NCBI GenBank assembly: GCA_039583875.1
Contig: CM077162.1
Coordinates: forward strand, 115,164,589-115,228,588
Origin: Platanthera guangdongensis
Lineage: Eukaryota; Streptophyta; Magnoliopsida; Asparagales; Orchidaceae
Reading direction: 5' to 3'
Length of the DNA: 64,000 bases
Every line of letters starts with the position of its first letter. Position 1 is the stretch's first letter. Below, piece after piece: positions 45,901-57,830 of this stretch. The position numbers and the translations under genes are program-made. The notes below the pieces were generated by a model. It was not told the DNA's origin and made no database searches. It was given only the letters and a program-made list of their open reading frames with translations.

Positions 45901-46368
45901 CAATAGACAACTGGGAGAGGCGAACCTTCAATAATGCTACAAGCGCTACACCACCCTGGTTAACCGCCCGCATCAACTGCATGGCCGAAATCAGGGAATA
46001 TGCCACTCCACAAAGGCCCTCAAATTTGACTTCCGCCTGCCCCTTGCACCTTAGGGTCACCACCTTGGATAGGCAATCAATATTGGCGCACTGCTCTGCA
46101 AGCCAGTCCATGCCCAAAATCACATCAAACTCAACCAATGGTAAAACCGCTGCTACCAATACGAAGTCAACTCCGTCCAGCTCCCAACAAATGCACCCTT
46201 TGGCCCCGGTGGTCATCGATGACCCATTGGGCATGCACACTTTCAGCTCCGCGTCTGCCGAAAATGACTCAACTCCTATTCTCCGGATGAAGCTCTCCGC
46301 AAGAAAGGAGTGTGATGCTCCTGTATCGAACAATACCCTAGCGAGGTATCCGGAAACTAATATGAAGA
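42983..46368 (-). pseudogene. E7 pol: one frame with four stops
   Basis: On minus from 46368: protease [16 protein letters not shown] (active site intact); RT with [32 protein letters not shown] and intact FIDDILVYS (near 45325); RNase H FSDASGCGLGCVLVQ (about 44890); integrase HHCC region [15 protein letters not shown]…CQTC, MDFVHGLP, VSNRDGRF where the second catalytic Asp is Asn (about 43850), GQTERTN; chromodomain-like VRWDNCGREELSWEREQ; stop at 42983. In-frame stops: 45497-45499, 45254-45256, 45140-45142, 43151-43153. No frameshift seen over 3.4 kb. Confidence 0.9.
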
Positions 46369-46439
46369 CTATAACATAGACATCACACATAAAGGTCTAA
46401 AAGTATGAAGCACAAAGTTGAACTTAAATTTCCTCATAC
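46369..46439 (-). other. Putative 71-nt intron between E7 gag and protease
   Basis: On minus it starts GTATGAGG and ends ATGTTATAG. Removal joins gag VVT to protease [10 protein letters not shown] in frame (phase 1). Confidence 0.62.
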
Positions 46440-47607
46440 CTGTCACCACGTCGGGTTGGTGGATCGCTTCCTATTGTCCAAGGTTGTAAGCACATGGTTG
46501 CACCGGTTGGAACCGAGAAGCGCTCGACTCCGCCATCTTCCTTTTCTCTACGGCACTGGGACCGGAGCGCACAGTCTGCTCTTGCCTTGGCTCCTGCTCC
46601 GCACCTCCTTGATTACAAAAGCGAGCGATGTGTCCCACCTTACCGCAGTTGTAGCACGTCGGCGGTCCCCTAGAGTGAGAACCTCCAGGTGTCCACTTGC
46701 TCTTCTCACCGGACCTGGAAGTGTGAGGCTTTTTCCTCCACCTACTCTCTTCAGACTTTCCCTGGGATTGGGAAGGCTTACCTTCCCCTTGCTTGGGAGT
46801 GAAACCCTTATGACGTTGGGTTCGCTCTAGATGACTCTCCAATGTGCTGGCAGCCTCAACTAGCTCATTAAAACCAGCTCTCTTCATGGCAATGAGGGGT
46901 TGTCTCAGATTCTCCCTCACCCCTTGATAAAAGAGGTTATCCCTCTCTACATCATCTGCCATCGTCATTCCCGCATAACGACCCAAACGGGTGAACTCCT
47001 GCACATACTCGTCCACCATCTTGTCTCGCTGCATTAAGTGCAGAAACTGCCTCTGAAGGGCCAACCGTGTAGAAACGGGAATGTACCTCTTTAGAAAAGC
47101 ATCCCCAAATTCTTCCATCGACGGGGTGCATCCAGGAAATTGGCGGCCGCTATGGCTCACCAACCACAACTTGGCGTCTCCTTCTAACATGAACGTCACA
47201 TACTCAGATTTCTTCTCTTCTGGCTTCTCTGTCGCCCTCAAAAGCTCTTGAATCCGAGCCCACCAATCCTCCGCATCAGTTGGCGTACCAACTCCCTTGA
47301 ACGATGGGGGATGGAAGCTCAGAAAGTACTTCATCTGCCGGTCCCCATGCCCGACCACCACTCTTTCTACCAAAGGCTCTACTCATCTGGCTTCTCCGCC
47401 TGGCACGGTCGTCACCGTATCCGGTGTAGCAGGGGTTGCTACCTGAGCTATCGCTACAGCTTGGGCTGCCACCATCGCTTCTGCAAGCATGCGGCAGAAG
47501 TCGACCGTGTTTACACCCGTGCCCAAAATACCCGGAGCAGTGGCACTGCTCGCCGAAAGTTCTTCTCTGGCTCTCGGCGTACCCGCCTCGTGGCTTGCAC
47601 TCTTCAA
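46440..47607 (-). pseudogene. E7 gag (start codon lost, two stops)
   Basis: At 47605-47607 a TTG stands where E5 gag has its ATG. In-frame TGA at 47383-47385 and TAG at 46471-46473. Otherwise well kept: QMKYFLSFHPPSFKGV, DAEDWWARIQELLRA, LEGDAKLWLVSHSG, RDKMVDEYVQEFTRLGRYAG and zinc knuckle CYNCGKVGHIARFC (CX2CX4HX4C, about 46610-46650). Capsid and nucleocapsid role. Confidence 0.87.
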
Positions 47608-47726
47608 GAAAACAAGAAACAAGGAGTCAATCTCTAATCTCAAGACTTAAACATAAGGACACTCATGGTCCCGCATTACTCTTATGTGGATAACTTCTCT
47701 ACGTACTGACCTTGATTCTAACCTTC

Positions 47727-47737
47727 CTCTGATATCA
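47727..47737 (-). other. E7 primer binding site
   Basis: On minus TGATATCAGAG, one change from the initiator tRNA-Met complement TGGTATCAGAG. Confidence 0.75.
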
Positions 47738-47740
47738 AAT

Positions 47741-50174
47741 TGTAACACCTCCCCTGTAATGACCGTATAATATGGGTCCGGCCGTGGCCCCACAACATAC
47801 AGACGTCACAGCTTCAGTATTATAAGATGATATAACTACCCAAACTCAAAACTCATAACACAACATAGCGGAAGCAACAAGCAAGACTAGAAGTTATCCA
47901 TGCCTACAAGAGTAACGAAATGGCCTTATGGCCTTACAACATGAGTGAGACCAAACTCAAATAACACATCAGTCATAAAAGTGCATAAGCACACCTAGTC
48001 TACCTCGGCATGCAAGCCGGTCAACATGGGCATCAAAACATACAATGTCATAAAAAGTAGAGCTACAACAAAAAGGTATCACTCCATGAGGCTTAGGTCT
48101 TTCTGGCCGGCGAGCTAGCTCCTGCTTGCGATCCTGGCCCTGTAAAAATTATTAGTAATGTGGGTCAGCAAAGGCTGACCGCAAACTGTATAACCAACAC
48201 ATCTCCTCCCGGCTGCCCCTAACGGACCCCGGGATACTCCTCCAACCTGCAAGTTAGCACTTCATATGAAATATTCATAAGCAAGAAAAGCAACTAAAGA
48301 AACAGGCTTGGATGTCTCAAACATCATACATGTTCTCTACTGTTTAGTATATAATAATAGGGCCTACTATGCAACATGAATGCAACACCTGGGCTTCACC
48401 CAAGGCACCCTATAGCGTATGCATCTAGCACAACATCACATCATTTGGGTACTCATCATTTCCCCATTGGCATAAAGCCGCAAACAAAGGGGAACCACAA
48501 TACCCCAACAGCATAAAGGCCGCCACACGGAACTCTTTCCCAGACCCCACCCGCTCACGGTCGTAGACCCGGGCTTGCCAGCAAACTCTGACTTCTCATG
48601 TCAGGATTCCATCCAACACACTGACCGATTCTAAGAACCCTTGCTGGACCCCACCCGCTCATGGCCTCATTGCCCGGGCTTGCGCCATGCTCGGCGTTCT
48701 CGTCAGTCTCACAAAAAGGGGGCTAGTCTCGCCGGGACATTTTCCACACATGACTTGCACGTCACGGGATAGCCAGCCGACCACGGAGACACAGCCACGC
48801 CTTGGCACATCACAATCCAAGATAGTTCCACCCTAATCCCTCATTCGTACTGCAGCGTTCCCGTGCACCAAGGAAACCATCTACCACCCATGCGGAGCTA
48901 ACCTTGTGCACCAAGGAAACCATCTACAGCCAATGAGGAGCTAACCTTTTCCGTTACCGGCCACACGTACTCATGTAAGATAATGAGAAGAACACAACAA
49001 ACATCATACATCACAAATGGCCTCTTACCGCAACGGATCTCTACGAATCCTTAAACCTCGTATGCAACATCACCGAGTCAGACTAACGGTCGCGACTACG
49101 ACTTCACCCACCATGCCTAATCCACTAAAGAAGCGGATCTCTAATGCAAAACATGCCGGGGACGGACTCAATCGACCCGGAGGTTCCTCTTGAACCTTGG
49201 CGACCCAAACCCCTCTCATTTGAGAGTTTGGAGCCCAAAACTAGAAAATAAAAGATGCTAAACATGCATCCTAAAACCAAGAGGAGAAGTGTCATTACCT
49301 TCCGACTACTCTTCCTAGCCAAGGAAAAATAGCCGGATGAAAAGCACTGCAATCTCTTCTTCCTCCTTCGCTCTCCCTTCTCTCTAGAACTCAGACAGAG
49401 AACCAGCGGCAGAAACAAAAGGGTGTTGAAACCCTATACACAGGTATATCCCAATCGGATTAATCACCAGTCATCGATTACCACAAAAGGGAAATGCATG
49501 GCTACGATCCAGGTCTGACCTGGATAAAAGGGGCTGAACACCGCACAGTTCACCCAACCGGAGCAGGACACGTCGGCGACCAATCAAATTATGCCGGGAC
49601 ATTTAGTCAAGATCCCGCCAAAAACCCCTATGTCGACACTCCGCATCGACAGAGTCAAACACGCCACACCCCGCCCCGTGCTCGTCGATCGTCGAGCCAA
49701 GATCGTCGAACGCTGCCAAATCGTCGAACGGAGACTTTGGCAATATCGTCAAACGCATGGAAATTGTCGAACGCAGATCCCTGGCAAAATCGTCGAACGC
49801 AGGGAAATCATCAAACGCAGATCCCTGGCAAAATCGTCGAATGCAGGGAAATCATCGAACGCAGATCCCTGGCAAAATCGTCGAACGCAGGGAAATTGTC
49901 GAATGCAGATTGCGGGGGAAATTGTCGAAAAGCCCTGACATGCCCTGGGACACGCCCTTGATCCAGGCCGTGTACCCCTACTCGACGATCTCCACTCGAC
50001 GATCGACGATCGACACTCGACGATCGTCGAACCGAGGAGACACGCCCCCAGTCACGCTCGTGTTCCAGGGCGTGACCTACCAAACATTTCGTCGACCGAA
50101 ATTCGACAACCACACGCCTTAGTACGCCACTCGAGCGGGACACGCCTAGGGACACGCCCGTGTCATAGGCCGTG
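47741..50174 (-). repeat. E7 5' LTR (right), truncated
   Basis: Collinear with 40464 onward up to GGCCGTG at 50174; the last 90 or so bases of the LTR are missing at the E8 junction. Confidence 0.88.
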
Positions 50175-53100
50175 TGTAAGACCCCCCCCCCCCCCCCCCC
50201 GTACCAAGGGGGGGCTACCGGGTCTTATGCCCAGAACCGCCGTCTTACGGTGGCACTAACGCACGGGTTAGTCGACACTGCAACACGCCGATCCTGCCGG
50301 CTAGTACGATCATTTAACCTGTAGGCCAATATGAGAAGGAGAAGTAAAGCAGTATATTAATCCACTAGTCCACAAGTCACATAGTACAAATCATATGTAT
50401 ACAATGAAAAGTACATCAATATAGTCCACAAAAGAGTACAAAAAGAAAGAGTAATAAGGGCTTATGCCCAGTACATCAAATCAACTCTCTCTCAAATGAA
50501 AACGGAAGCTATACTAGTACATCAGAACTCGTCCCACCTGAGGACGCACGGTAGTGGTAGTAGCCTGCTGTAGCGGTATCTGCTCCTCAGGTCCTGTCTA
50601 CTCGTCGTGCTTGTGCTCCATCTCCACGGGCTCCTAAAAATAGTATGGTCACCTACCATTAATCAAAATGACTAAGTCGTTTCCTCCGCACGTCACCCCG
50701 CAGCTCCTAGGCACCGAGCGGGAGGACGAAGCAGAGGACAACAAGGGGTAGCAAAGGTGGAAGCAGGTGACAGAAACTAACTAGCAGTTGTAATAAGTTT
50801 TATTGTTCTATTCTAGCAGTTCTATATATGGTACAAGAAGGTAAAGAGTAGTACAGTAAAAGAAGTAAAGAACAATAGTAAGAGCATGTAAATAAACTAT
50901 TCTACCACTATACTACCATCACAAAAGTACCCTAACTTATATAAATGCCCATACAAATATATAAGTTAGGATTTACAGGAAATTTAACTTATCATATAAA
51001 AGAGCCCATACTAATTTATATGATAAGGTTCTATGAAGTGTATGACCTAATATGAATGAATGTTATGATGCAATTTTATGCACAGGCAAGTGCAACTCAC
51101 GAACAACGACTCTGTGATCACAGACCTTTAGTTCCCACTTTTTGAGAGCTAGCATCACTCTCGGGTACCACCGATGTGGCTACGGTAGCAGCGGAGCGGG
51201 CGTCTCCACTTCTAGGCCGGTATGCACACTACCAAGCCTTAGATCCCTCTCATACGCCTCTGTACACGTCCAAGGTGCACTCTAGAGTCTCGCGTACGTA
51301 CTTTGCTGACAACCCGTCAGTCTTGTTGGGTCGGATGTGCGTTATCGGGGATCGTCCTCCAGACCGCAGTGTAAAACAACCCACTGGCCCCTCTAACCCT
51401 CACAACCACCTGGTGCACCGTACTTCCATCAGTGTGACGAACGTCCAGTACCGCATGCCCCGCCACTATATTTATGCAGATGCAAGTATTTCATTCCGAG
51501 ACTTCCGCTCACAGGACCAAACCCGTCCCGAAACCCTCAAACCCAACACGGGTGAGAACGCACAATAGTGCCTTTATACCGATCTCCTCAAACCCTACAC
51601 GGATGAGCATATATCATGAATCTCTCCAACCCTTCACGGGTGAGAAGGTACAACAAATGTCTTAACCTATTAGACTACTCTTGTCTACGGGTTATTATAC
51701 TTAGTGATTTAAGGTTAATCCCAGGACTGCCCAGGGTATACCCGGTGAAAAGCTTTCGGGGGCACTAGGAACTACGATGGGATTACGCCCAAAGTTCCCT
51801 TTCGCAAGGATATTTACTTTAGTTGATGACTACACATATTTCACAGCAGCTCTCATTGTTGCTCTAGAACAATCCTTAGTGACTTAAGATATTACCGGGA
51901 AACCGACGGTCTTCCGTCGACCTCCACTCCGGTTGCTACCTAAGGACTTGCACTTTTACTCCCGTCACTAAGACAATACTATCCACAGGGATTATTCTTA
52001 TTGCACTCCCTTATTCTTCCGATAATCAATCCTCTGTTAATCCTCTAAAGCATGACCTATTTATGTTATATGCAGACCATGTCCTATTATTACCCCGAAA
52101 ATGGAATCTTCCAATTCTTAGCGCCTCTTGCCCCTAGCTATTTATCCTAGGGTGGTATGGACTAATGGAGCTATCATATGGATTCTCATAATTTTCCTTG
52201 ATCAATTAATCCCTTAATTAAATCTTTTAAATTAATTCCTAGGTCACTTTACACATGAAGTAGTATGATTTAAAATCCACTGACCTAGGTAATTTTGCCT
52301 GAGTTGTATAATGATAAAATATTTCTGTCTTCAGAGTTTCACAATTTTCCTTTGAATATTTATACTAATTCCTTATTTAATACCAAATCTACATAATTTC
52401 CATTTTCCAAATGAAGTGCAAGAAATATATAATCCAAAATTTCAAGAAACTTACACAACATAGGACACATTAATTTAAGACTAATGACAAAGTTTCATCA
52501 ACCTATATAGTGTAATGGCCTAACAAATCCCATTCTTAAATATTTACATTTTATACAACACTAGAAATATTTCCAAATTTTTCTGATGTGTATTTCCATC
52601 AATTCAAGAATAAATGCAATAAGGGTAAAATTGTCATTTCAAGGTATTTTACTCCAGAAGTTCTCCAAGCAGAAAGATCAAATTTTCCTAAGTCAAATAT
52701 AACCTTCTTTTAAACTTGGCAAAGTTTGAGGATTTTTACTCGAGGAAAACCTATTTTTCAAATTTATTTTCAAAAGGAGCTATATTTTTAAAAATTCCAA
52801 TTAATGGGATTTTTGATTCCAAAAATCCCATAATTAATCTGAGGGGTGAACTTTACCCTAATGAACCACTGGAATCAAATTCATGATTTTTGAATGCCTC
52901 CATTAGGCTGAATGCACAATATTTAAATTATTGCTATTGGCACACCAAGGTAATACATAGACCAACACAGGCAAGTGGATTACCCCAACATGCATTGATC
53001 CAAATATGCTGAAATTTTTATCATGCACCAATGAGGTCCCCAAGGACCTACGACAAAGATTTGGGGCCATTTGGAGTCATATAACTCCAAATATTTCATT

Positions 53101-53276
53101 TATTTAATATTTGATATTATGACCAAAACTATAGAAAACGTTATCCCAAAAATTCCCAATTTTTGGCAGCGGCTAGATATGCCCTAATCATGCATGTAAC
53201 CAAAATATGGGGCCATGTTGATTAAAGGTTTGACTTGGGCATCCAAATGAAATTCTTCCCTTGTCTAGGACCAGTC
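50175..53276. repeat. E8: LTR-like sequence starting TGTAAGACC, interrupted by E9
   Basis: Starts TGTAAGA, then a run of 19 C (50182-50200) and a facing run of 7 G (50208-50214). No coding found in 3.1 kb. Its layout (TGTAA start, then a tract ending GGGCTTATGCCCAG) recalls the minus-oriented Tekay LTRs, but the sequence is a different family. CCGTG at 50170-50174 could be its target site. Its other end is not in the window. Confidence 0.5.
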
Positions 53277-54896
53277 TGATGATTATTTTTTGCTAACAAG
53301 TAATAAATCAATGTGATTTCATTCTACATTCTGATACAATTATGTAGATGGACTTAACTAGATTGAATTAGCATTCAGGCAAGCGCACCTATCAACTGTA
53401 ATATATGAGAAATCTACATCTCGTGTCGTATTCCACAGGGTCGTTTCAACTATTCGTACTCACCCTCCCTTTATTATCATACCTGTAAACAAAAGTGATA
53501 TTTAAACTACATTAACCTAACTATGACCAATTGGATAATTCAGTATTGGAGAAATAAAAACGATAGAACATGGAGCTTTTAAATAATTACATGAATAATT
53601 TCATTTACTAGTTCAATTCTAAGCGATCATGACATGAAAAGATTGTTACATTCGTGTAATGTAAAGGTTAATTTTTCATCAAAATTCTCTCTCGAGCAAT
53701 TCCAAATCTAAACCTAAGATAGTAAATTTTCTCTCGAACAATTCACAACACTCAAGTTCGCATTAAGTAAAATATCTTTATTACTACATAAATTCATGAA
53801 TGTTATCGCTAAAATAACATGAATCCTTTTATTCGTGTTCTAATTTTTCAAACAAAATATCTCTCGATCATAAAGTTTGAATTACAAAGGGAATTATCAT
53901 CACAATATGAACATACCAAAAGCATTGCAAAGAACCAATTTCCCAATCTAGCCAATTGCAAATTGTGTAAAACAAATAAGTAATTCAAAGGGATGATTAA
54001 ACTCTTTGTTTGATTGCATAAACACAAATAAAATACTACAAATGTAACATAAACAAGGTGATACATGATTACTAGAATGTTCAAAGAGAAATTCATGCAA
54101 ATTAAAACATAAATTGAAGATGGATCATCAAGATAAGGGAAGGATTAAAAGGGATTAATGATTAAATGAAAATACATAGGAATACCCTTCAATCCTCCTT
54201 GTCTTGGATGCTCCCCTTCGGCCTCCAGCAGTTCTCCAATCCAGAAAAAATCCAAAAGTTCCCAAACAAATTTTCCTACAGGAAATTTATAGTTCCCTTG
54301 CAAACAGGTCGGACACGGGGTCGCACATGGCCGTGTGCCAGGCCGTGTGGATGGTTCCTAGGCGGTTCCTGGGCGGTTCCCCACGAGAAGGTGTGTCTGG
54401 TAGTGGGTCGTGTCAGATGACACGGGTATGGACATGGCCGTGTGTGCGGCCGTGTTCTTCAGACACGGGTTGGTTGGCAGTCGTGTGCAAAGATGACACG
54501 GGTAGGCACACGGGCGTGTGCCATACCCGTGTGAGGTTCCATCGTCTGCGCCCAAATTCTTCAGCTCCAGGTGCATAGGACACGGGAAGGCACACGGCCG
54601 TGTGTCTGGCCGTGTGCACCAAATTTTCGTCCTGTCATCAGCCATGTAGACTCCGTGAACTCCTCTGTTTGCTCCGAGACTTTTAGGTCCATTGGTTGGC
54701 ATTACCTGCAATAGAAAAATGATAGACTCAGTAAATGGTTTATTATAAGAACTGCCAAAGACTTCTAAATACGCTCTTCTATCTATGATACGACAGTTTC
54801 TTTGCTATTATCATGAAATCAACACAAAAAGGGCAGGAAATGGTAGATATGATTACAATTATGATAGTAAAAAGCCTATCATAATCGTACTCATCA
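53277..54896 (-). repeat. E9 3' LTR
   Basis: On minus it starts TGATGAGTACGATTATGATA, close to the E2 LTR start, and ends AATCATCA. CACGGGTATGG and CACACGGCCGTGTG-type words fill about 54305-54620. The rest is AT-rich and noncoding. Confidence 0.85.
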
Positions 54897-54912
54897 AATA
54901 CCCCCAGACTTA
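54897..54912 (-). other. E9 polypurine tract
   Basis: On minus TAAGTCTGGGGGTATT directly before the LTR. Confidence 0.75.
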
Positions 54913-55481
54913 GATGTTTGCTTGTCCCTAAGCAAACTAATTCACACACCTAGGTTACCATTAAATAATTTTGCCTCCGCACACTAGTTGCTATGAATTT
55001 AAGAGAACTTTGATGATGTAATCGCATAGGAAATAATTTAGCAGACTTTTCTAAATATAAATTTATCTTAAAATTCCTCTAATATATCATTTTAACTATC
55101 TCTCACTTGCTTTTAGAAATAAAAGTATAGTCATCTTTAACAAATATGAGGAGAAAATAACAATCTCTATAAGATACATATTAGTGTTTCAAAACTTATA
55201 AGTACTCTTACTGATAATCATGAGCTTACCCTTTTTACACCCTCATCACATCACAATTTAGAATTAGTAAGGTTGGATCCTTAGGACTTGAATTTTGGTG
55301 TAGCCTTTTTGGCTTAGGATAGAAGATTAAAGGTGAGGTAATCAAGGATAATTTCGATGAATTTTTCACACCTAAATCTTGATTGAGCCTTATGTTGGAG
55401 GATACCTTAACATATTTCAATTTTTTGTAAACACCCCCAGGCTTTGCAATTTGTATATTTCCCATATTTTGAAGGGTACTC

Positions 55482-55556
<75 letters not shown>

Positions 55557-56576
55557 CCAAGGGACCATAGTAGGGATCATTCCAAGTGGGTGCACGTATA
55601 CACGCACTCAGGCCACATATCACTATGTCTTTTTTTTGGGTTCAAAGTAGGGATCATTCCAAGTGGGTGCACGTATACACGCACTCAGGCCACATATCAC
55701 AATGAACAAATCATTCCAAGCAGTCATCAATGATAGGTGTGCTAATAGGTAAGGATTTGGCCTTGGTGAATTTTAATAGTAGAGCATCAAAAGGATGGGG
55801 ATTAGGTTCAAATTGGGTGTGCAAGGGTATCATGTTAAAGGTGTTGGGATAACAAGGCTCAAGCTATCCAATAGGAGGCCTAAGTCATTTCCGCCCTTAC
55901 TAATTAACTTATGTAATGTTTTGAGGAATGCTAGAGGGTGAGTCCTAGCCATCAATAGGGAGTAATTTTTAATTTTAAAGCCCTAATATCAAATTATAAA
56001 AATGTTACACTCATCGAATCACTTTATTATAGATAAATATATTTTCTAAAATAGAGTGTTGGATAGTTACTAATATAGAGGAGTAATCTTAAAATTAAAT
56101 TATATAGAGAAAATTAAGCTAAAAAAAAAATTTCTATGCTTAATTACAAAATCAATAAAGTTGAATACTCTATGAGTCTACATCAATTCATTTTAATTAG
56201 TGTGCGAAGGTAAATTAAATATTTATAATCCCAAATGAATGAATAATGAGAGCTTAAAAGATCAACAAAATTTGTAGGGGGACAAACTTGAGTATTATGA
56301 TAGGCTGATTAGAATCAATTGTAACCACATGAATAACCATTCTACCCCCAGACTTAAATTTTGCAATGTCCTCAGTCCAATGTAAAAAGCGGACATAGAG
56401 TGATTTCATGATGATATAAGAGAAAAAAACTGCTAGTATAATAAGTAGGAGAGCACAATAAAGAAACAGGAGTTGTACTAGAATGCACTGATATATAAGA
56501 GCTGCCAGAACTGAATACACTGATAATAAAAAAATACAAGATACGATACATGAATATAGAACTACATCGATACATA
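54913..56576 (-). other. E9 3' untranslated region
   Basis: AT-rich, no coding. A second AAGTCTGGGGGTAG tract on minus lies at 56343-56356. A (TA)n run of about 69 bp covers 55485-55553. A 54-bp block (GTAGGGATCATTCC…) is duplicated at 55570-55623 and 55647-55700, period 77 bp. Confidence 0.75.
55485..55553. repeat. (TA)n microsatellite
   Basis: About 34 uninterrupted TA units. ORFs encoding Tyr-Ile repeats across it are artefacts. Confidence 0.95.
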
Positions 56577-57830
56577 TCAGAAGTACGCCTGGTTGTCTGT
56601 CGAATCGTCCGGGAAGGAAGGCGGTGCTGGAGCTGGCGGCTGGCGAGGGGCGATCCCGAGGTGGTCTCTGATCTGTACGAGGAGATCCTCGGTCCGCTGA
56701 TGTGCCTCCTTAATGTCCTGTAAGCGCGGCGAGAGCTCGGTCTCGAAAAACTGTCTGAACTCGCGCGAGTACCGTGACTGAGGTGGAGGGGGTGCAGTAG
56801 ACGACTCGCCATGAGCATAGGTGGAATGGGGTGGAGGCACCAATGGCACGTCGAGGTCAGGATCTATCTCATCATCACTGTCGTCCTGTACCTGCGGTCC
56901 ACGTCGAGCAATAGAATATATAACCCCTCCCCGGCCCTGACGGGCGGTGACGAGGCGGAGGGCGCGAAGACTAGCCATCGTGATAGGCACGGTCTTTGCG
57001 ACCACTGTCATCTGGGGGAGGGCTAAAAAGATGCCCATATTCTTCACGAGGTGAGTAATATAGGGTGCTACGCAAATAGACCCTATACGAGGGGTGTCAG
57101 CCTGGTGGAGAATGAACTGGGCTAGAAGATAACCGAGATGTAGAGGATATCGTGATGTTATGCTGTAGAGGTATACCAGATCCTGCCTACTGACAACTCC
57201 GGAGCTTTCGCCCCGGCCGCTCAACGTGTGGCTGAGTAGATGGTGGATGTAATGGAGTGCGGGGGAAATCAATTTAGATGCCTTAGATCTCTTGGCCTCG
57301 TCGGCGCCAGTATCAAAGGAAATTTGGCGCCATATACCACCGGCCATATCGCGGTTGGGGAGTTCAAAGTGGAGTTCGGGGTAGGCAGCACTGAAAAGGA
57401 ACGACTCCTCATACACCCCTAAGTATTGGGTGAATTGGAGCATGGTGAGTGTATAAAATGTGCCACCCACTCGAAATGAAACTATCCCCTCGGGCGCATG
57501 CGGTGCATCGATGAAATTAGGCCTAAAGCTGGAATAAAATGAACATAGGAACTCTAAGGTGAGTTCCCTAAAGCCTAACTCCTCTATGGCAAAAAACTGA
57601 TCCCACCCCGTTACAGAAATTAACCCCCTGATATCTCCAGCTAAGTTTATCTCTTCCAGTACGCTCCAATCGATTATACGTATATCTTGAAATTTTTTAG
57701 ATTGCAAGCGGTTGAAGCTGGCGGTGTGCGACGCATCTGTGAAAATTAGCGGAGCAGCGGCATCCCGCCTCTCCGTTGACACTTGTAATTCCGGTCATCG
57801 ACGGCGACCTCCACTTCTTCCGGAAGACAT
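56577..57830 (-). pseudogene. E9 third ORF: Athila ORF-1-like (env-position) protein, nonsense at codon 12
   Basis: The likely start is ATG at 57830 (MSSGRSGGRRR), followed by TGA at 57795-57797; the frame is then open for 400 codons to 56577. RELTLEFLCSFYSSF, GIVSFRVGGTFYTLTMLQFTQYLGVYEE and the following helix match the Athila ORF-1 / plant transposon protein family found downstream of integrase in Athila. The C-terminus is Pro/Ser rich with a short coiled coil (FFETELSPRLQDIKEAHQRT). No clear signal peptide or membrane segment, so an envelope role is not supported here. The single stop fits CGA to TGA at a methylated CpG. Confidence 0.75.

Larger units (their letters stand above)
40464..50174 (-). 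mobile_element. E7: Tekay-type chromovirus, right LTR truncated by E8
   Basis: Left LTR 40464-42923 (2460 bp), polypurine tract, pol, gag, primer site, right LTR from 47741. The right LTR stops at 50174 where E8 begins, so the second target duplication (left candidate CACCT, 40459-40463) is not visible. LTRs are closely similar by eye, and pol has four stops but no frameshift, so it is younger than E5, to which it is related. It interrupts E6. Confidence 0.9.

Noticed and set aside
55407..55650. ORFs encoding Tyr-Ile repeats
   Set aside because: Product of the (TA)n run in every frame.
56577..57830. Retroviral-type envelope gene
   Set aside because: Position fits, but no signal peptide, cleavage site or membrane anchor is visible; it matches Athila ORF-1 proteins.
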